DNA from: JAUIBE01 sp035267185
GTDB lineage: Bacteria > Pseudomonadota > Gammaproteobacteria > Xanthomonadales > SZUA-36
Assembly: GCA_035267185.1 (NCBI GenBank)
Contig: DATFLY010000077.1
Coordinates: 45,534 to 109,533 of the forward strand
Length of the DNA: 64,000 bases
Reading direction: 5' to 3'
The number at the start of each line of letters is the position of its first letter. The first letter of the stretch is position 1. A program made the position numbers and the translations under genes. This document shows positions 30,997 through 39,759 of this stretch, piece after piece. Below the pieces are notes generated by a model. The model was not told where the DNA came from and made no database searches. It saw nothing but the letters and a program-made list of their open reading frames with translations.

Positions 30997-32211
30997 TTAA
31001 ACTCTTTCAATGATCATGGCAATGCCCTGGCCAACGCCGATGCACATGGTGCACAGCGCATAGCGACCGCCGGCGCGTTGCAGCTGATAAGCCGCAGTCG
31101 TGACCAGGCGTGCACCGCTCATTCCCAGCGGATGCCCCAATGCTATCGCGCCGCCGTTGGGATTGACCTGCTCTGCATCATCCGCAAGCCCCAATTTTCT
31201 CAGGCAAGCCAATGATTGTGCTGCAAATGCCTCGTTGAGTTCGATAACATCCATGTCGGACAGTTCAAGGTTTGCGAGCTTCAGAACGCTGCGCGTGGCC
31301 GGCACCGGGCCCATGCCCATGATTCTCGGGGCGACGCCTTCAACCGTCATTGCCACCACTCTGGCCAATGGTTTTGCATCGTGATATTCGACCGCGGCTT
31401 CCGATGCAATGATCAGCGCCGCAGCCCCGTCATTGATTCCGGAGGCGTTGCCTGCTGTCACTGTGCCGTCTGCTTTGAAAGGCGTGGGTAATTTTGCAAG
31501 ACCCTCCAGGCTTGTGCTGGCACGAGGATGCTCGTCAGTATCGACAATCAATGGATCCTGCTTGCGACGCGGAACGCTGACTGGCGTGATTTCTTCCGCC
31601 AACCGGCCAGCCTCCTGGGCAGCGGTCGTGCGTTGCTGGCTGCGCAGGGCAAAGGCATCCTGGTCTTCGCGACTGATTCCAAATTCCCCGGCCACGTTTT
31701 CAGCTGTATCAGGCATCGAGTCGACGCCATATTGTGCTTCAAGGGCGCGATTGACGAAGCGCCAGCCCATGGTGGTATCGAACGTTTCCACTTTGCGGCT
31801 GAAGGCGCTGGTCGCCTTGGCGGTCACGAAAGGTGCGCGACTCATTGATTCAACTCCACCGGCAACCACCAGGCTGGCCTCGCCACACCGAATTGCACGG
31901 GCCGCAGAACCGATCGCGTCCATGCCCGACCCGCACAGGCGATTGAGGGTCACGGCGCCCGCGGTTTCTGGGAGACCGGCAAGCAGGCTGCTCATTCGCG
32001 CCACGTTACGGTTGTCTTCGCCGGCCTGGTTGGCGCAGCCGTAGTAAACGTCATCGAGTTGTGCCCAATCGACACTGGGATTGCGCTCCATGAGCGCCCG
32101 CATGGGGATTGCGCCCAGGTCATCGGCCCGCACTGTTGACAATGCACCGCCGTAGCGGCCAATGGGCGTTCGAACAGCGTCGCAGATAAAGGCTTCATGC
32201 ATTCTTGTCAT
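30997..32211 (-). CDS. paaJ: 3-Oxoadipyl-CoA / 3-oxo-5,6-dehydrosuberyl-CoA thiolase
   Basis: The 404-residue thiolase has the acyl-enzyme Cys in TLNRLCGSGMDAIGSAAR (near 92), the His in NPNGGAIALGHPLGMSGARL and the second Cys in YALCTMCIGVGQG. The pattern GCANQAGEDNRNVARMSSLL is typical of PaaJ/PcaF. It releases acetyl-CoA in the final steps of phenylacetate breakdown; pcaF is the alternative name. ATGA overlap with paaI. Confidence 0.93.
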   Translation of the reverse strand: MTRMHEAFICDAVRTPIGRYGGALSTVRADDLGAIPMRALMERNPSVDWAQLDDVYYGCANQAGEDNRNVARMSSLLAGLPETAGAVTLNRLCGSGMDAIGSAARAIRCGEASLVVAGGVESMSRAPFVTAKATSAFSRKVETFDTTMGWRFVNRALEAQYGVDSMPDTAENVAGEFGISREDQDAFALRSQQRTTAAQEAGRLAEEITPVSVPRRKQDPLIVDTDEHPRASTSLEGLAKLPTPFKADGTVTAGNASGINDGAAALIIASEAAVEYHDAKPLARVVAMTVEGVAPRIMGMGPVPATRSVLKLANLELSDMDVIELNEAFAAQSLACLRKLGLADDAEQVNPNGGAIALGHPLGMSGARLVTTAAYQLQRAGGRYALCTMCIGVGQGIAMIIERV

Positions 32212-32663
32212 TTTTGATCCTGGTGTTCAATTAAAGGTTCGCCCCGGGTATGGGAGCGACCATGAAAATGAGCAACAATCTTGTTGTCCTGGTTGGTCAC
32301 GGCGACTTCGTAATAACCCGAGCTCCGGGTCAGGCTCTGCTCTTCGGCGCGTGCGGTGAGCATGTCTCCCAGAAATGCAGGGCGAATGAAATCGATTCCG
32401 CAACTCATTGCATACGACGTGCTGTTTCGTGAGTTGCATGCAAAAGCGAAAGCCGAGTCTGCCAGAGTGAATATGATGCCGCCGTGAATGGTCTGGTGGC
32501 CATTGAGCATGTCTTTGCGCACCGGCATGGTGACAATGGAACAACCTTCGCCAACACTGATGATTTTCATTCCCAGTTTTCGGGAGGCTTCATCGCCATT
32601 CCACATGGCCTCGGCACATCGCTCGGCCAGGAGTTGAGCAGCATTTGTTTCGTCTGCTTTCAT
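32208..32663 (-). CDS. paaI: PaaI, hotdog-fold acyl-CoA thioesterase
   Basis: The ATG at 32663 overlaps the paaG stop as TGATG; a GTG one codon earlier is an alternative. The 151-residue protein has the hotdog signature GHQTIHGGIIFTLADSAFAFACNS. In other bacteria PaaI hydrolyses ring-hydroxylated phenylacetyl-CoA and relieves trapped CoA. Position within the operon agrees. Confidence 0.94.
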   Translation of the reverse strand: MKADETNAAQLLAERCAEAMWNGDEASRKLGMKIISVGEGCSIVTMPVRKDMLNGHQTIHGGIIFTLADSAFAFACNSRNSTSYAMSCGIDFIRPAFLGDMLTARAEEQSLTRSSGYYEVAVTNQDNKIVAHFHGRSHTRGEPLIEHQDQK

Positions 32664-33454
32664 CACTTGCCTGTGAAGTTCGGTTTGCGTTTTTCCATGA
32701 ACGCAGCGACACCTTCAGCGTAGTCGTCACTCTGGCCAAGTTCCTGCATCGCCTGGCGTTCATGCTCAAGCTCTTCATCCAGGTCACGGGCCGTGGAAGC
32801 ATTAACCAGTTGCTTGATGCGACCAAGCCCGCGAGTTGGCTGGGTGGCGAGATATTCGGTTAACCTGCGCGCTTCGTTCATCAGTTCTTCGTCATCGACG
32901 CATTGCCAGATCATGCCCCACGCCTCGGCTTTTTCAGCAGGCAGCTTGTCTCCAAGAAGCGCAAGCCCTTTAGCACGTGGCAGTCCCACGGCGCGCGGCA
33001 GGTTCCAGGTTCCGCCGGAATCAGGAACCAGCCCGATTTTACTGAAAACCTGGATAAAGCTTGCAGAACGCGCGGCCAGGACAATGTCGCAGGCCAGTGC
33101 AATGCTGGCGCCTGCGCCTGCGGCGACGCCATTCACGGCACACACCACCGGCTTGGGCAGGTTCATGATGCTGCGAATCAGTGGGTTGTAGTTTTTTTCC
33201 ACCGACTCACCAAGGTCAGGCGGTCCATCATCAGCAGTAACTGCGCGGTCATTCAGATCCTGACCGGCGCAAAAGCCGCGACCATTTCCGGTTAACAGCA
33301 AACAGCGAATTTCAGGATCGTTCGTCACCTGCTGCATGGCCTCGCGAACCTCGTCATGCATCTGTGTTGTAAAACTGTTAAGTGATTCCGGACGGTTCAG
33401 CGCCAGAGTAAAAACGCCGTTTTCGACAGAGGTTTCGATGGTTTCAAAGCTCAT
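32663..33454 (-). CDS. paaG: PaaG, epoxy-phenylacetyl-CoA isomerase
   Basis: The 263-residue crotonase-fold protein has NGRGFCAGQDLNDR (oxyanion hole) and IGLVPDSGGTWNLPRAVG with the Asp typical of isomerase PaaG (in place of a hydratase Glu pair). It converts the ring 1,2-epoxide into oxepin-CoA. First gene of the leftward operon; the 89-bp gap to divergent paaY should hold the promoters. A TATGAT box at 33489 could serve paaY. Confidence 0.92.
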   Translation of the reverse strand: MSFETIETSVENGVFTLALNRPESLNSFTTQMHDEVREAMQQVTNDPEIRCLLLTGNGRGFCAGQDLNDRAVTADDGPPDLGESVEKNYNPLIRSIMNLPKPVVCAVNGVAAGAGASIALACDIVLAARSASFIQVFSKIGLVPDSGGTWNLPRAVGLPRAKGLALLGDKLPAEKAEAWGMIWQCVDDEELMNEARRLTEYLATQPTRGLGRIKQLVNASTARDLDEELEHERQAMQELGQSDDYAEGVAAFMEKRKPNFTGK

Positions 33455-33543
33455 GGACTTAATCCCGTGGTTCCTGATAGTGCGGTGCTATGATCAACCC
33501 CTGAACAATTTTGCCCGAATTTATCATCAAGGAAGGAGCGGAA

Positions 33544-34137
33544 ATGCCCGCTTACAGTTTTGAAGGCCTCACGCCGGTGGTTCACGCCACTGCTTTCGTT
33601 CATGAAACAGCTGTACTGATCGGTGATGTCTGGATTGGTGAAGGTTGTTACATCGGTCCCAATGCGGTGCTTCGCGGTGATTTTGGCCGCGTCACTCTTG
33701 GCAACGGTGCCAATTTCCAGGACACCTGTGTTGCGCATTCGTTTCCGGGTCGGGATTGCATTGTCGAGGACGGCGGGCATATCGGGCATGGCACAGTGCT
33801 TCACGGTTGCACCATCCAAAGCGATGCACTGGTTGGCATGAACTCCGTCCTGATGGACGAAGTTGTTATCGGCGAGGAATCGATTGTCGGCGCCATGGCC
33901 TTTGTGCGTCATGGCTTCAGTTGTCCCCCCCGCAGCCTGGTGGTGGGTGCGCCTGCCAAGGTGATTCGTGGACTCGCGCAAAAAGAAGTCAACTGGAAAA
34001 AGCGGGGCACACAGGAATACCAGGACCTTGTTGTACGCAGCAATGAGTCGCTCAGGCAGGTGACTCCTCTGGAAAGCGATGACCTCAACCGTCCGCGCGT
34101 GCAGTCGAGTGGTTTCAGTCCCAAGCAGGAGTCCTGA
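33544..34137 (+). CDS. paaY: PaaY, hexapeptide-repeat thioesterase/gamma-carbonic-anhydrase-like
   Basis: ATG at 33544 has a strong GGAAGGAG site. The 197-residue protein is a left-handed beta helix with GDVWIGEGCYIGPNAVLRGD, CVAHSFPG, GHGTVLHGCTIQSDALVGM and the three His of gamma carbonic anhydrases. PaaY is a thioesterase that clears toxic 2-hydroxycyclohepta-dienecarboxyl-CoA side products. The stop is two bases from the convergent paaZ stop. Confidence 0.93.
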   Translation: MPAYSFEGLTPVVHATAFVHETAVLIGDVWIGEGCYIGPNAVLRGDFGRVTLGNGANFQDTCVAHSFPGRDCIVEDGGHIGHGTVLHGCTIQSDALVGMNSVLMDEVVIGEESIVGAMAFVRHGFSCPPRSLVVGAPAKVIRGLAQKEVNWKKRGTQEYQDLVVRSNESLRQVTPLESDDLNRPRVQSSGFSPKQES

Positions 34138-34139
34138 AT

Positions 34140-36197
34140 TCACGCAGCAACCTTGTCGCTTTTCATCTGGACCAGGGTCAGGATGTCATAAATAGCGACC
34201 GGCTCATCTTCCTGGTTGACGATTTCAACAGCCCAGACCACCACGCCGGTATGGAATTTGTCATCCGGTTTTTTCTCTTTCGCAATTTTCTGTTTCACGC
34301 TCAATTTGGCCTGGATGGTGTCGCCAATGTAGACGGGTTCGATAAACCGCAGGTTGTCGAGGCCGTAATTGGCCAGAACCGGACCGGGTGCGGGATCAAC
34401 AAACATGCCGGCTGCTGCTGAGAGTACAAAGTAACCATGCGCGACACGTTTTTCGAAAAGTGAGTCGGCGGCTGCAATCTCGTCAAAGTGGGCATAAAAG
34501 TGATCACCAGACAGGCAGCCGAAATTAACGATATCGGCTTCTGTCACCGTGCGCCTGTGCGTGATCCGTGTCTCGCCGATCTGCAATTCCTCAAAGTACT
34601 TCCTGAAGGGGTGAACCACGTCGGTGATGGGTTTTGATCCCGGTGTGAATTCCCTTGTTACAGCGGTCAGCGTGGTTGGTGAGCCCTGGACTGCGGTTCG
34701 TTGCATGTAGTGCTTGATGGCTCTTGCACCGCCAAGTTCCTCACCGCCGCCGGCACGACCGGGTCCGCCATGAACCAGGGGTGCTAAAGGGGAGCCGTGG
34801 CCGGTCGATTCGCCCGCACATTCCTCGTTCAGTACCAGGATGCGACCATGATAGGCAGCCGTTCCCAGAACCATGGCTGTAGCCTCTTCGTCGTCATTGG
34901 TAACCACTGAACCCACCAGGCTGCCGCGTCCCAGTTTGGCGAGATGAATGGCCTCATCCCGATCGGAGTAGGGCATCAGGGTGGTGACGGGGCCGAAAGC
35001 CTCGATGGAATGGGCGTTGCTGTCTTCGAGCGGATTCTTGCTGCAAAGGACGGTGGCAGGGAAGAACGCGCCTTTTTCTATATCGGCACCAACCACGTCG
35101 AACTCGCGCGAGCCTCCGTGCACAATGTCGCTGTTTGCACTGAGTTTGCAAACCGCTTCCCAGACATCTTCGCGTTGGTCGGTACCCACAAGGGCGCCCA
35201 TGCGCACGCCTTCCGTTGCCGGGTCGCCAACCGTGGTTTTATCGAGCCTTGTTGCAAGGGCCTCGATCACGGCATTCAGCTTGTCAGCCGGAACGATGGT
35301 GCGGCGGATGGCGGTGCACTTCTGGCCCGCCTTGACGGTCATTTCCTGGGCGACCCCTTTGATGAACAAATCGAATATCGGGGTGCCTGGTTCAGCGTTT
35401 TCGCCCAGGATGGAGTAGTTGAGCGAATCAGCCTCCATGTTAAATGGCACAGAGTTTTCAACGATGCTTGGCGTGGTCTTGAGCTTACGACCCGTCCAGG
35501 CCGAACCGGTGAATGTCACGCAATCCTGCTCATCCAACTGGTCGAGCAGATCGCCAGTGCGCCCACAAATCAGCTGAATCGAACCTTCAGGAAAGACCTC
35601 GCTGGCGATCATTTCACGGACCATGGCTTCTGTGAGGTAGCACGAAGGCGTGGCTGGTTTGACGATCACCGGCACACCTGCAACCAGGCTGGGCGCGATT
35701 TTTTCAAGCATGCCCCAGCAGGGGAAATTGAATGCATTGATATGGACTGAAACGCCTTCCTTTGGCACCAGGATGTGACGGCCCAGGAAGGTTCCATTGG
35801 CTGACAGGCGCTCAACGTCTCCTTCAACTGAAAAGGCTTCATTGGAAAGTTCGCGACGCGCGATGCCGGAATAACTGAATACGGTGCCAATGCCGCCTTC
35901 GATATCGACCCAGCCATCTCCGCGGGTTGCGCCGGTCATGGCAGATATTTCGTAGAACTTTTCCTTGTGACCTAAAAGATGCTTCGCCATCGCCTTGAGC
36001 ATATTGGCGCGGTCGTGAATGGTCAGCTTGCGCAGTGCGGGCCCGCCCACTTCGCGGCCATGCCGGTGGACATCGGCGAAATCGATACCGGCGCTGCTTA
36101 CATTGCCGATGGGCTCGCCTGTAATGGCGTTTCTGACTTCGACGCCATCATCCTGTCCGGAATGCCAGGCGCCGCAAACGTAACTTTCAATTTTCAT
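34140..36197 (-). CDS. paaZ: PaaZ, bifunctional oxepin-CoA hydrolase and semialdehyde dehydrogenase
   Basis: The 685-residue protein joins an aldehyde dehydrogenase (residues 1-520; FTGSAWTGRKL, catalytic Cys in VKAGQKCTAIRRTIVP near 295, Glu in NMEAD) to a C-terminal MaoC-like hydratase (540-680; FGCLSGDHFYAHFDE, VAHGYFVLSAAAG). It opens the oxepin ring and oxidises the aldehyde. Length and order match E. coli PaaZ. It is separated from the operon by paaY but clearly belongs to the pathway. Confidence 0.95.
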   Translation of the reverse strand: MKIESYVCGAWHSGQDDGVEVRNAITGEPIGNVSSAGIDFADVHRHGREVGGPALRKLTIHDRANMLKAMAKHLLGHKEKFYEISAMTGATRGDGWVDIEGGIGTVFSYSGIARRELSNEAFSVEGDVERLSANGTFLGRHILVPKEGVSVHINAFNFPCWGMLEKIAPSLVAGVPVIVKPATPSCYLTEAMVREMIASEVFPEGSIQLICGRTGDLLDQLDEQDCVTFTGSAWTGRKLKTTPSIVENSVPFNMEADSLNYSILGENAEPGTPIFDLFIKGVAQEMTVKAGQKCTAIRRTIVPADKLNAVIEALATRLDKTTVGDPATEGVRMGALVGTDQREDVWEAVCKLSANSDIVHGGSREFDVVGADIEKGAFFPATVLCSKNPLEDSNAHSIEAFGPVTTLMPYSDRDEAIHLAKLGRGSLVGSVVTNDDEEATAMVLGTAAYHGRILVLNEECAGESTGHGSPLAPLVHGGPGRAGGGEELGGARAIKHYMQRTAVQGSPTTLTAVTREFTPGSKPITDVVHPFRKYFEELQIGETRITHRRTVTEADIVNFGCLSGDHFYAHFDEIAAADSLFEKRVAHGYFVLSAAAGMFVDPAPGPVLANYGLDNLRFIEPVYIGDTIQAKLSVKQKIAKEKKPDDKFHTGVVVWAVEIVNQEDEPVAIYDILTLVQMKSDKVAA

Positions 36198-36214
36198 TTA
36201 ATCTCCCAAGACTT

Positions 36215-36261
36215 GTAGGAGCGGCTTTAGCCGCGACGGTCGCGGCTAAAGCCGCTCCTAC
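36215..36261. repeat. 47-bp extragenic palindrome, copy 2
   Basis: Same element as at 29651-29697, with AAGCC-CTTTAGCC in place of CTTCAGCC on both arms (compensating changes that keep the stem). It lies in the 73-bp gap between the E2 gene and paaZ, nine bases before the E2 stop at 36271. Confidence 0.85.
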
Positions 36262-36270
36262 AACACACGA

Positions 36271-37491
36271 TTATTTCGACCAGGATTCAAGGGTACGACA
36301 AAATTCCGCGAGAAAAGTATTGGTCTGGAATCCATCCAGAACGCGGTGATCAATGGTCAGGCTTACGTAGACCATGGGCCGAATCATCATCACATCATCA
36401 CCGTCAACCTCCCTGATCCTGACGCGTTTCTCGATCTTGCCCACGCCCAGGATGGCTGATTGCGGCTGGTTGATGATGATCGGGGTGGCCACCAGGCTGC
36501 CGGAAACGCCGTGATTGGAGATTGTAAAGGTGCCGCCGCGCACATCTTCAGGCACGAGTTTTCCGTCGCGGGCCCGGCTGGTCAGGTCATTCAGGTCAGC
36601 GGCGATGCGCGAGAGGCTCTTGTCATTTGCCTGGTGTAAGACCGGGACGATCAGGCCTTCATCGCCAAGGGCTGTCGCAATTCCGATGTTCATATCGGCA
36701 AAAATCTCAAGGTGTTCTTCGTGCCACTTGCTGTTGACCTGCGGCACCCGCCGAATCGCGGCAACGGCCGCGGCGATGAAGTAGACCGTCAGCGTTAAGG
36801 GCCTGCCACGACGTGCAAACTCTTCCTTGTGCGCGGCCCGATGTCGCATCACAGCAGTCAGGTCGACCTCAAATACAGATGTGACATGAGGCGCGGTGTG
36901 TAAAAGGCTTTCCACCATGTGCGCGGCAATTCGTTTCCGCATCTTGTCATGTGGCACAGTCAGTGACTCGCCAGCATTCAGGGTGGTGGTGTCGTGATCC
37001 GGTTCCGGTAACTGCGGGTTCGGGGCAGGCTCGCTGTCGCCCCTGGCAAGATGATCCTTTACATCACTGAGTGTGATTCTTCCGTTTCGGCCTGTCCCGT
37101 TGATGGCGGCCGGGCTGATTCCATGTTTTTTGAGGCGGTGGCGCACGGCCGGGCTGAGTCTTAAGCGACCATCCGATTCTGTGGTTGTCTCTTCAGTGGT
37201 TGGTGTTTCCTCAACCTCAGCTGATTGGGCCGGGTCATCGTTTTCTGTCGCCGACCCGGAATCGCCAAATGTGCACAACACATCGCCGGGGTTGACTGCT
37301 TCGCCCTCCTTGATGTTGATCTCGATGATGGCGCCGTCTTCCGGCGCTGCCACTTCAACCATGACCTTGTCGGTCTCGATTTCGGCCAGCGGTTCATGAG
37401 CCTTGACGACATCACCGGGGGCCTTTAACCACGATGCAAGCGTGGCCTCTGTACCTTCCTGTTGATCTTCAGGAAACCTGACTTCAGTCAT
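36271..37491 (-). CDS. bkdB: 2-Oxoacid dehydrogenase E2 (dihydrolipoyl acyltransferase), branched-chain type
   Basis: The 406-residue protein has one lipoyl domain with the modified Lys in IETDKVMVEVAAPEDG (near 43), an acidic/Thr-rich linker, a peripheral-subunit-binding domain (RLSPAVRHRLKKHG, GTGRNGRITLSDV) and the catalytic acyltransferase domain ending YVSLTIDHRVLDGFQTNTF. It takes the acyl group from E1 to CoA. Its start is 14 bp behind the E1 stop. The gene symbol assumes branched-chain specificity, which the sequence alone does not prove. Confidence 0.9.
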   Translation of the reverse strand: MTEVRFPEDQQEGTEATLASWLKAPGDVVKAHEPLAEIETDKVMVEVAAPEDGAIIEINIKEGEAVNPGDVLCTFGDSGSATENDDPAQSAEVEETPTTEETTTESDGRLRLSPAVRHRLKKHGISPAAINGTGRNGRITLSDVKDHLARGDSEPAPNPQLPEPDHDTTTLNAGESLTVPHDKMRKRIAAHMVESLLHTAPHVTSVFEVDLTAVMRHRAAHKEEFARRGRPLTLTVYFIAAAVAAIRRVPQVNSKWHEEHLEIFADMNIGIATALGDEGLIVPVLHQANDKSLSRIAADLNDLTSRARDGKLVPEDVRGGTFTISNHGVSGSLVATPIIINQPQSAILGVGKIEKRVRIREVDGDDVMMIRPMVYVSLTIDHRVLDGFQTNTFLAEFCRTLESWSK

Positions 37492-37505
37492 TCGCTAACT
37501 CCGGC

Positions 37506-39620
37506 TCAGTATTCAAGAAGATCAGTCATGGTCCGCGCAATCTCATCCACTGCGGGCACAACTGCATCGAGCAGTACCGGGCTGTGCGGGCTGGGAACAT
37601 CTGGCATCGCAAGTCGGCGGGGCGGGGCATCAAGGTCAAGAAAAGCATCAACCGCGATGGTGGCAGTGATTTCAGCGCCAAAACCGGCTGTGATGTTGTC
37701 CTCGTGGACCACCAGGCAGCGATTGGTGCGCATGACGGACTCCAGGACGCATTCCTTGTCCCAGGGCGAGACCGTGCGCAGGTCGATGATCTCAATGTCA
37801 TCACCAACCTGGTCAGCTGCGCTCTCGCAACGCTCAACCATGGCGCCCCAGGTGACCACGGTCAGGGAATCACCCTGTCGGATCTTGCTGGCTTTTCCGA
37901 ACGGGATGACATATTCGTCGCCAGGGTAGGGGCGTCGTGCCCACGACGCGTCCAGCATTGCCCGGTGTTCAAAAAAGATGGTGGGGTTGTTGCCACGCAT
38001 GGCATAACGAAGAAGCCCGACAGCATCCTCGGCATTCGAGGGCATGGCAACATGCCAGCCGATGCCGTGCACCCACTTCACTTCATTGCTCTGGCTGTGC
38101 CAGGGGTCGCCGCATTTGAAATAGCCGCCAGGCATGCGCACCACCATGGGTGATGCAAATCTGTTGTTGGTGCGCCAGCGCATGGTGCCGCAGTCATTGA
38201 GTTGTTCTTCTGCAGGGTCCGCATATTTTCTGAACTGGATCTCCGGCACCGGCATCAGTCCTGCGCACGCCATGCCAACCGCGCGACCAATGATGCCTTC
38301 CTCAGAGAGGCTGGTGTCGAACACGCGAGACTCACCGTGCTTGTCCTGTAACCCCAGCGTTGCTGCATGGACGCCGCCTTTGGGGCCGATATCCTCACCG
38401 AAAACCGTTAGTTTTGGATTTGTCGACAATTCATGATCCAGCGTGCGCCGGATGGCCGTGACCATGTTGATGCGCTCGCTTTCCGGGTTTGACGACATTG
38501 AGGATGTCGGGAACTGGTGGCGCTGCGGCCAGAGTCCACCCTGTTCCTGCAGAAGTGGCTGGCCGTTTTGATCTGTTTCGCTGAACACGTGACGCGTAAT
38601 CTGCCCAGGATCCGGCAGGTCTCGTCCTCGAACGGCCCTGAGCGCCTGGCGGACGTCCGTTTCTGCCCTTTGTGCCGTTTGTTCCCATTCGGTTGCAGAC
38701 ATGATGTCTTTGTCTTCCAGGAATTGCTTCAGTCTTGGCAGTGGATCTCGCTTCCGTTCCTCGCGTACAAATTCGGGGCTCTTGTATTTCTGGGTGTCCT
38801 GGCCGGAATGGCCAGCGAGGCGCGGAACGGTCAGTCGGACCAGTGCCGGGCCTTCACCTGAACGCACATGTGCCACGCCGGCCTGCAGCTTCTCGGCAGC
38901 ATCAGTCGGATCACATCCGTCGCCATCCAGGATCATCAGGTTTTTAAAGGAAGCCAGGTTCTCCGCGATGTTGCCACCCGGCGTTTGTGCCACAGAAGGC
39001 ACGGAGATGCCGTAACCGTTGTCCTCTATGTAAAACAACATTGGCAGTTTGCGGGTGGTGGCAGAGTTTAGTGCGGCCCAGAATCCATTGGTTGCCGTGG
39101 ACGCATCACCACCCAGGGCGACTGCAATGGCGCCGTTCGCAGATTGATCTTCCAGCACGTCCTGTTTGTATCGAATTGCCTCGGCCCAGCCTGAAACCGG
39201 GGTGAACTGCGTTCCAACCCCGCCACTCATGGGCAGGAAGCTCGCTGAATCACGGGAGGGCATATTAAAAACAACGCCGATGTCACGGCCGTCACTGATG
39301 CCGCCTTTCTTCATCATCGGGCCGGCAATTGCATCTTCCAGGGGCAATCCCAGCGAGAGAATAAATGCGCGTGAACGATAGTAGCCGCATGCCCCATCGT
39401 TGGCATGAGTCAGCATCGAACCCAGGATGATCTGGGCCATATCGTGACCACGTGACGAAAACTGGTAAAGAAGCTCACGGGTTTTGAGTAATTCAGTTTC
39501 TTCGAGATCGTCAATCGCGCGCGAAAGCAGGGTGAGGTATGCAACCTGTTGCCAGTCGATTTCAGCCTGATCGTGAGGGTTTTGGGCTGGTTGTTCCTGG
39601 ATTGAGTTGAGAGCGCTCAT
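37506..39620 (-). CDS. Fused E1 alpha-beta 2-oxoacid dehydrogenase (thiamine-PP)
   Basis: I start at MSALNSIQEQPAQNP (39620), giving 704 residues. Residues 1-330 are E1-alpha: GYYRSRAFILSLG, IAVALGGDASTATNGFWAAL and YIEDNGYGIS (thiamine-PP GD-N motif), AGHSGQD. Residues 370-704 are E1-beta: TVFGEDIGPKGGVHAAT, EIQFRKYADPAEEQLN, VVTWGAMVERC and VVHEDNITAGFG. Separate alpha and beta chains are the rule; fused forms exist in several proteobacteria. It is placed beside paaZ and lacks a lipoamide dehydrogenase gene nearby. Branched-chain or aryl-pyruvate substrates are likely. Confidence 0.9.
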   Translation of the reverse strand: MSALNSIQEQPAQNPHDQAEIDWQQVAYLTLLSRAIDDLEETELLKTRELLYQFSSRGHDMAQIILGSMLTHANDGACGYYRSRAFILSLGLPLEDAIAGPMMKKGGISDGRDIGVVFNMPSRDSASFLPMSGGVGTQFTPVSGWAEAIRYKQDVLEDQSANGAIAVALGGDASTATNGFWAALNSATTRKLPMLFYIEDNGYGISVPSVAQTPGGNIAENLASFKNLMILDGDGCDPTDAAEKLQAGVAHVRSGEGPALVRLTVPRLAGHSGQDTQKYKSPEFVREERKRDPLPRLKQFLEDKDIMSATEWEQTAQRAETDVRQALRAVRGRDLPDPGQITRHVFSETDQNGQPLLQEQGGLWPQRHQFPTSSMSSNPESERINMVTAIRRTLDHELSTNPKLTVFGEDIGPKGGVHAATLGLQDKHGESRVFDTSLSEEGIIGRAVGMACAGLMPVPEIQFRKYADPAEEQLNDCGTMRWRTNNRFASPMVVRMPGGYFKCGDPWHSQSNEVKWVHGIGWHVAMPSNAEDAVGLLRYAMRGNNPTIFFEHRAMLDASWARRPYPGDEYVIPFGKASKIRQGDSLTVVTWGAMVERCESAADQVGDDIEIIDLRTVSPWDKECVLESVMRTNRCLVVHEDNITAGFGAEITATIAVDAFLDLDAPPRRLAMPDVPSPHSPVLLDAVVPAVDEIARTMTDLLEY

Positions 39621-39703
39621 GGTCGACAATTTCCATATCATTGTTAGAACAGGAAATAATATACCTGTTTGCTCGAAATTATCTTTCCAATAGACCGTCT
39701 GAA

Positions 39704-39737
39704 TCCAATAAAAGGGTATATAATTTCGATTATTGGA
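39704..39737. promoter_or_regulatory. Inverted repeat and -10 box in front of the Lrp-type gene
   Basis: TCCAATAA (39704) and TTATTGGA (39730) form a perfect 8+8 inverted repeat that encloses a perfect TATAAT box at 39719-39724; a third half-site TTTCCAATA begins at 39684. Location between the divergent regulator and E1 genes fits autoregulation and activation by an Lrp-family protein. Confidence 0.6.
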
Positions 39738-39759
39738 ATTAATCATTAAGGAAATTGCT

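Noticed and set aside
33451..34143. A 230-codon leftward frame opposite paaY
   Set aside because: It mirrors the third-position pattern of paaY and is not similar to any family I know.
34944..35750. A 268-codon rightward frame opposite paaZ
   Set aside because: It is antisense to a complete PaaZ, has poor composition and no recognisable features.
29572..36261. CRISPR array
   Set aside because: The repeats are two isolated palindromes 6.5 kb apart with no regular spacing or cas genes.
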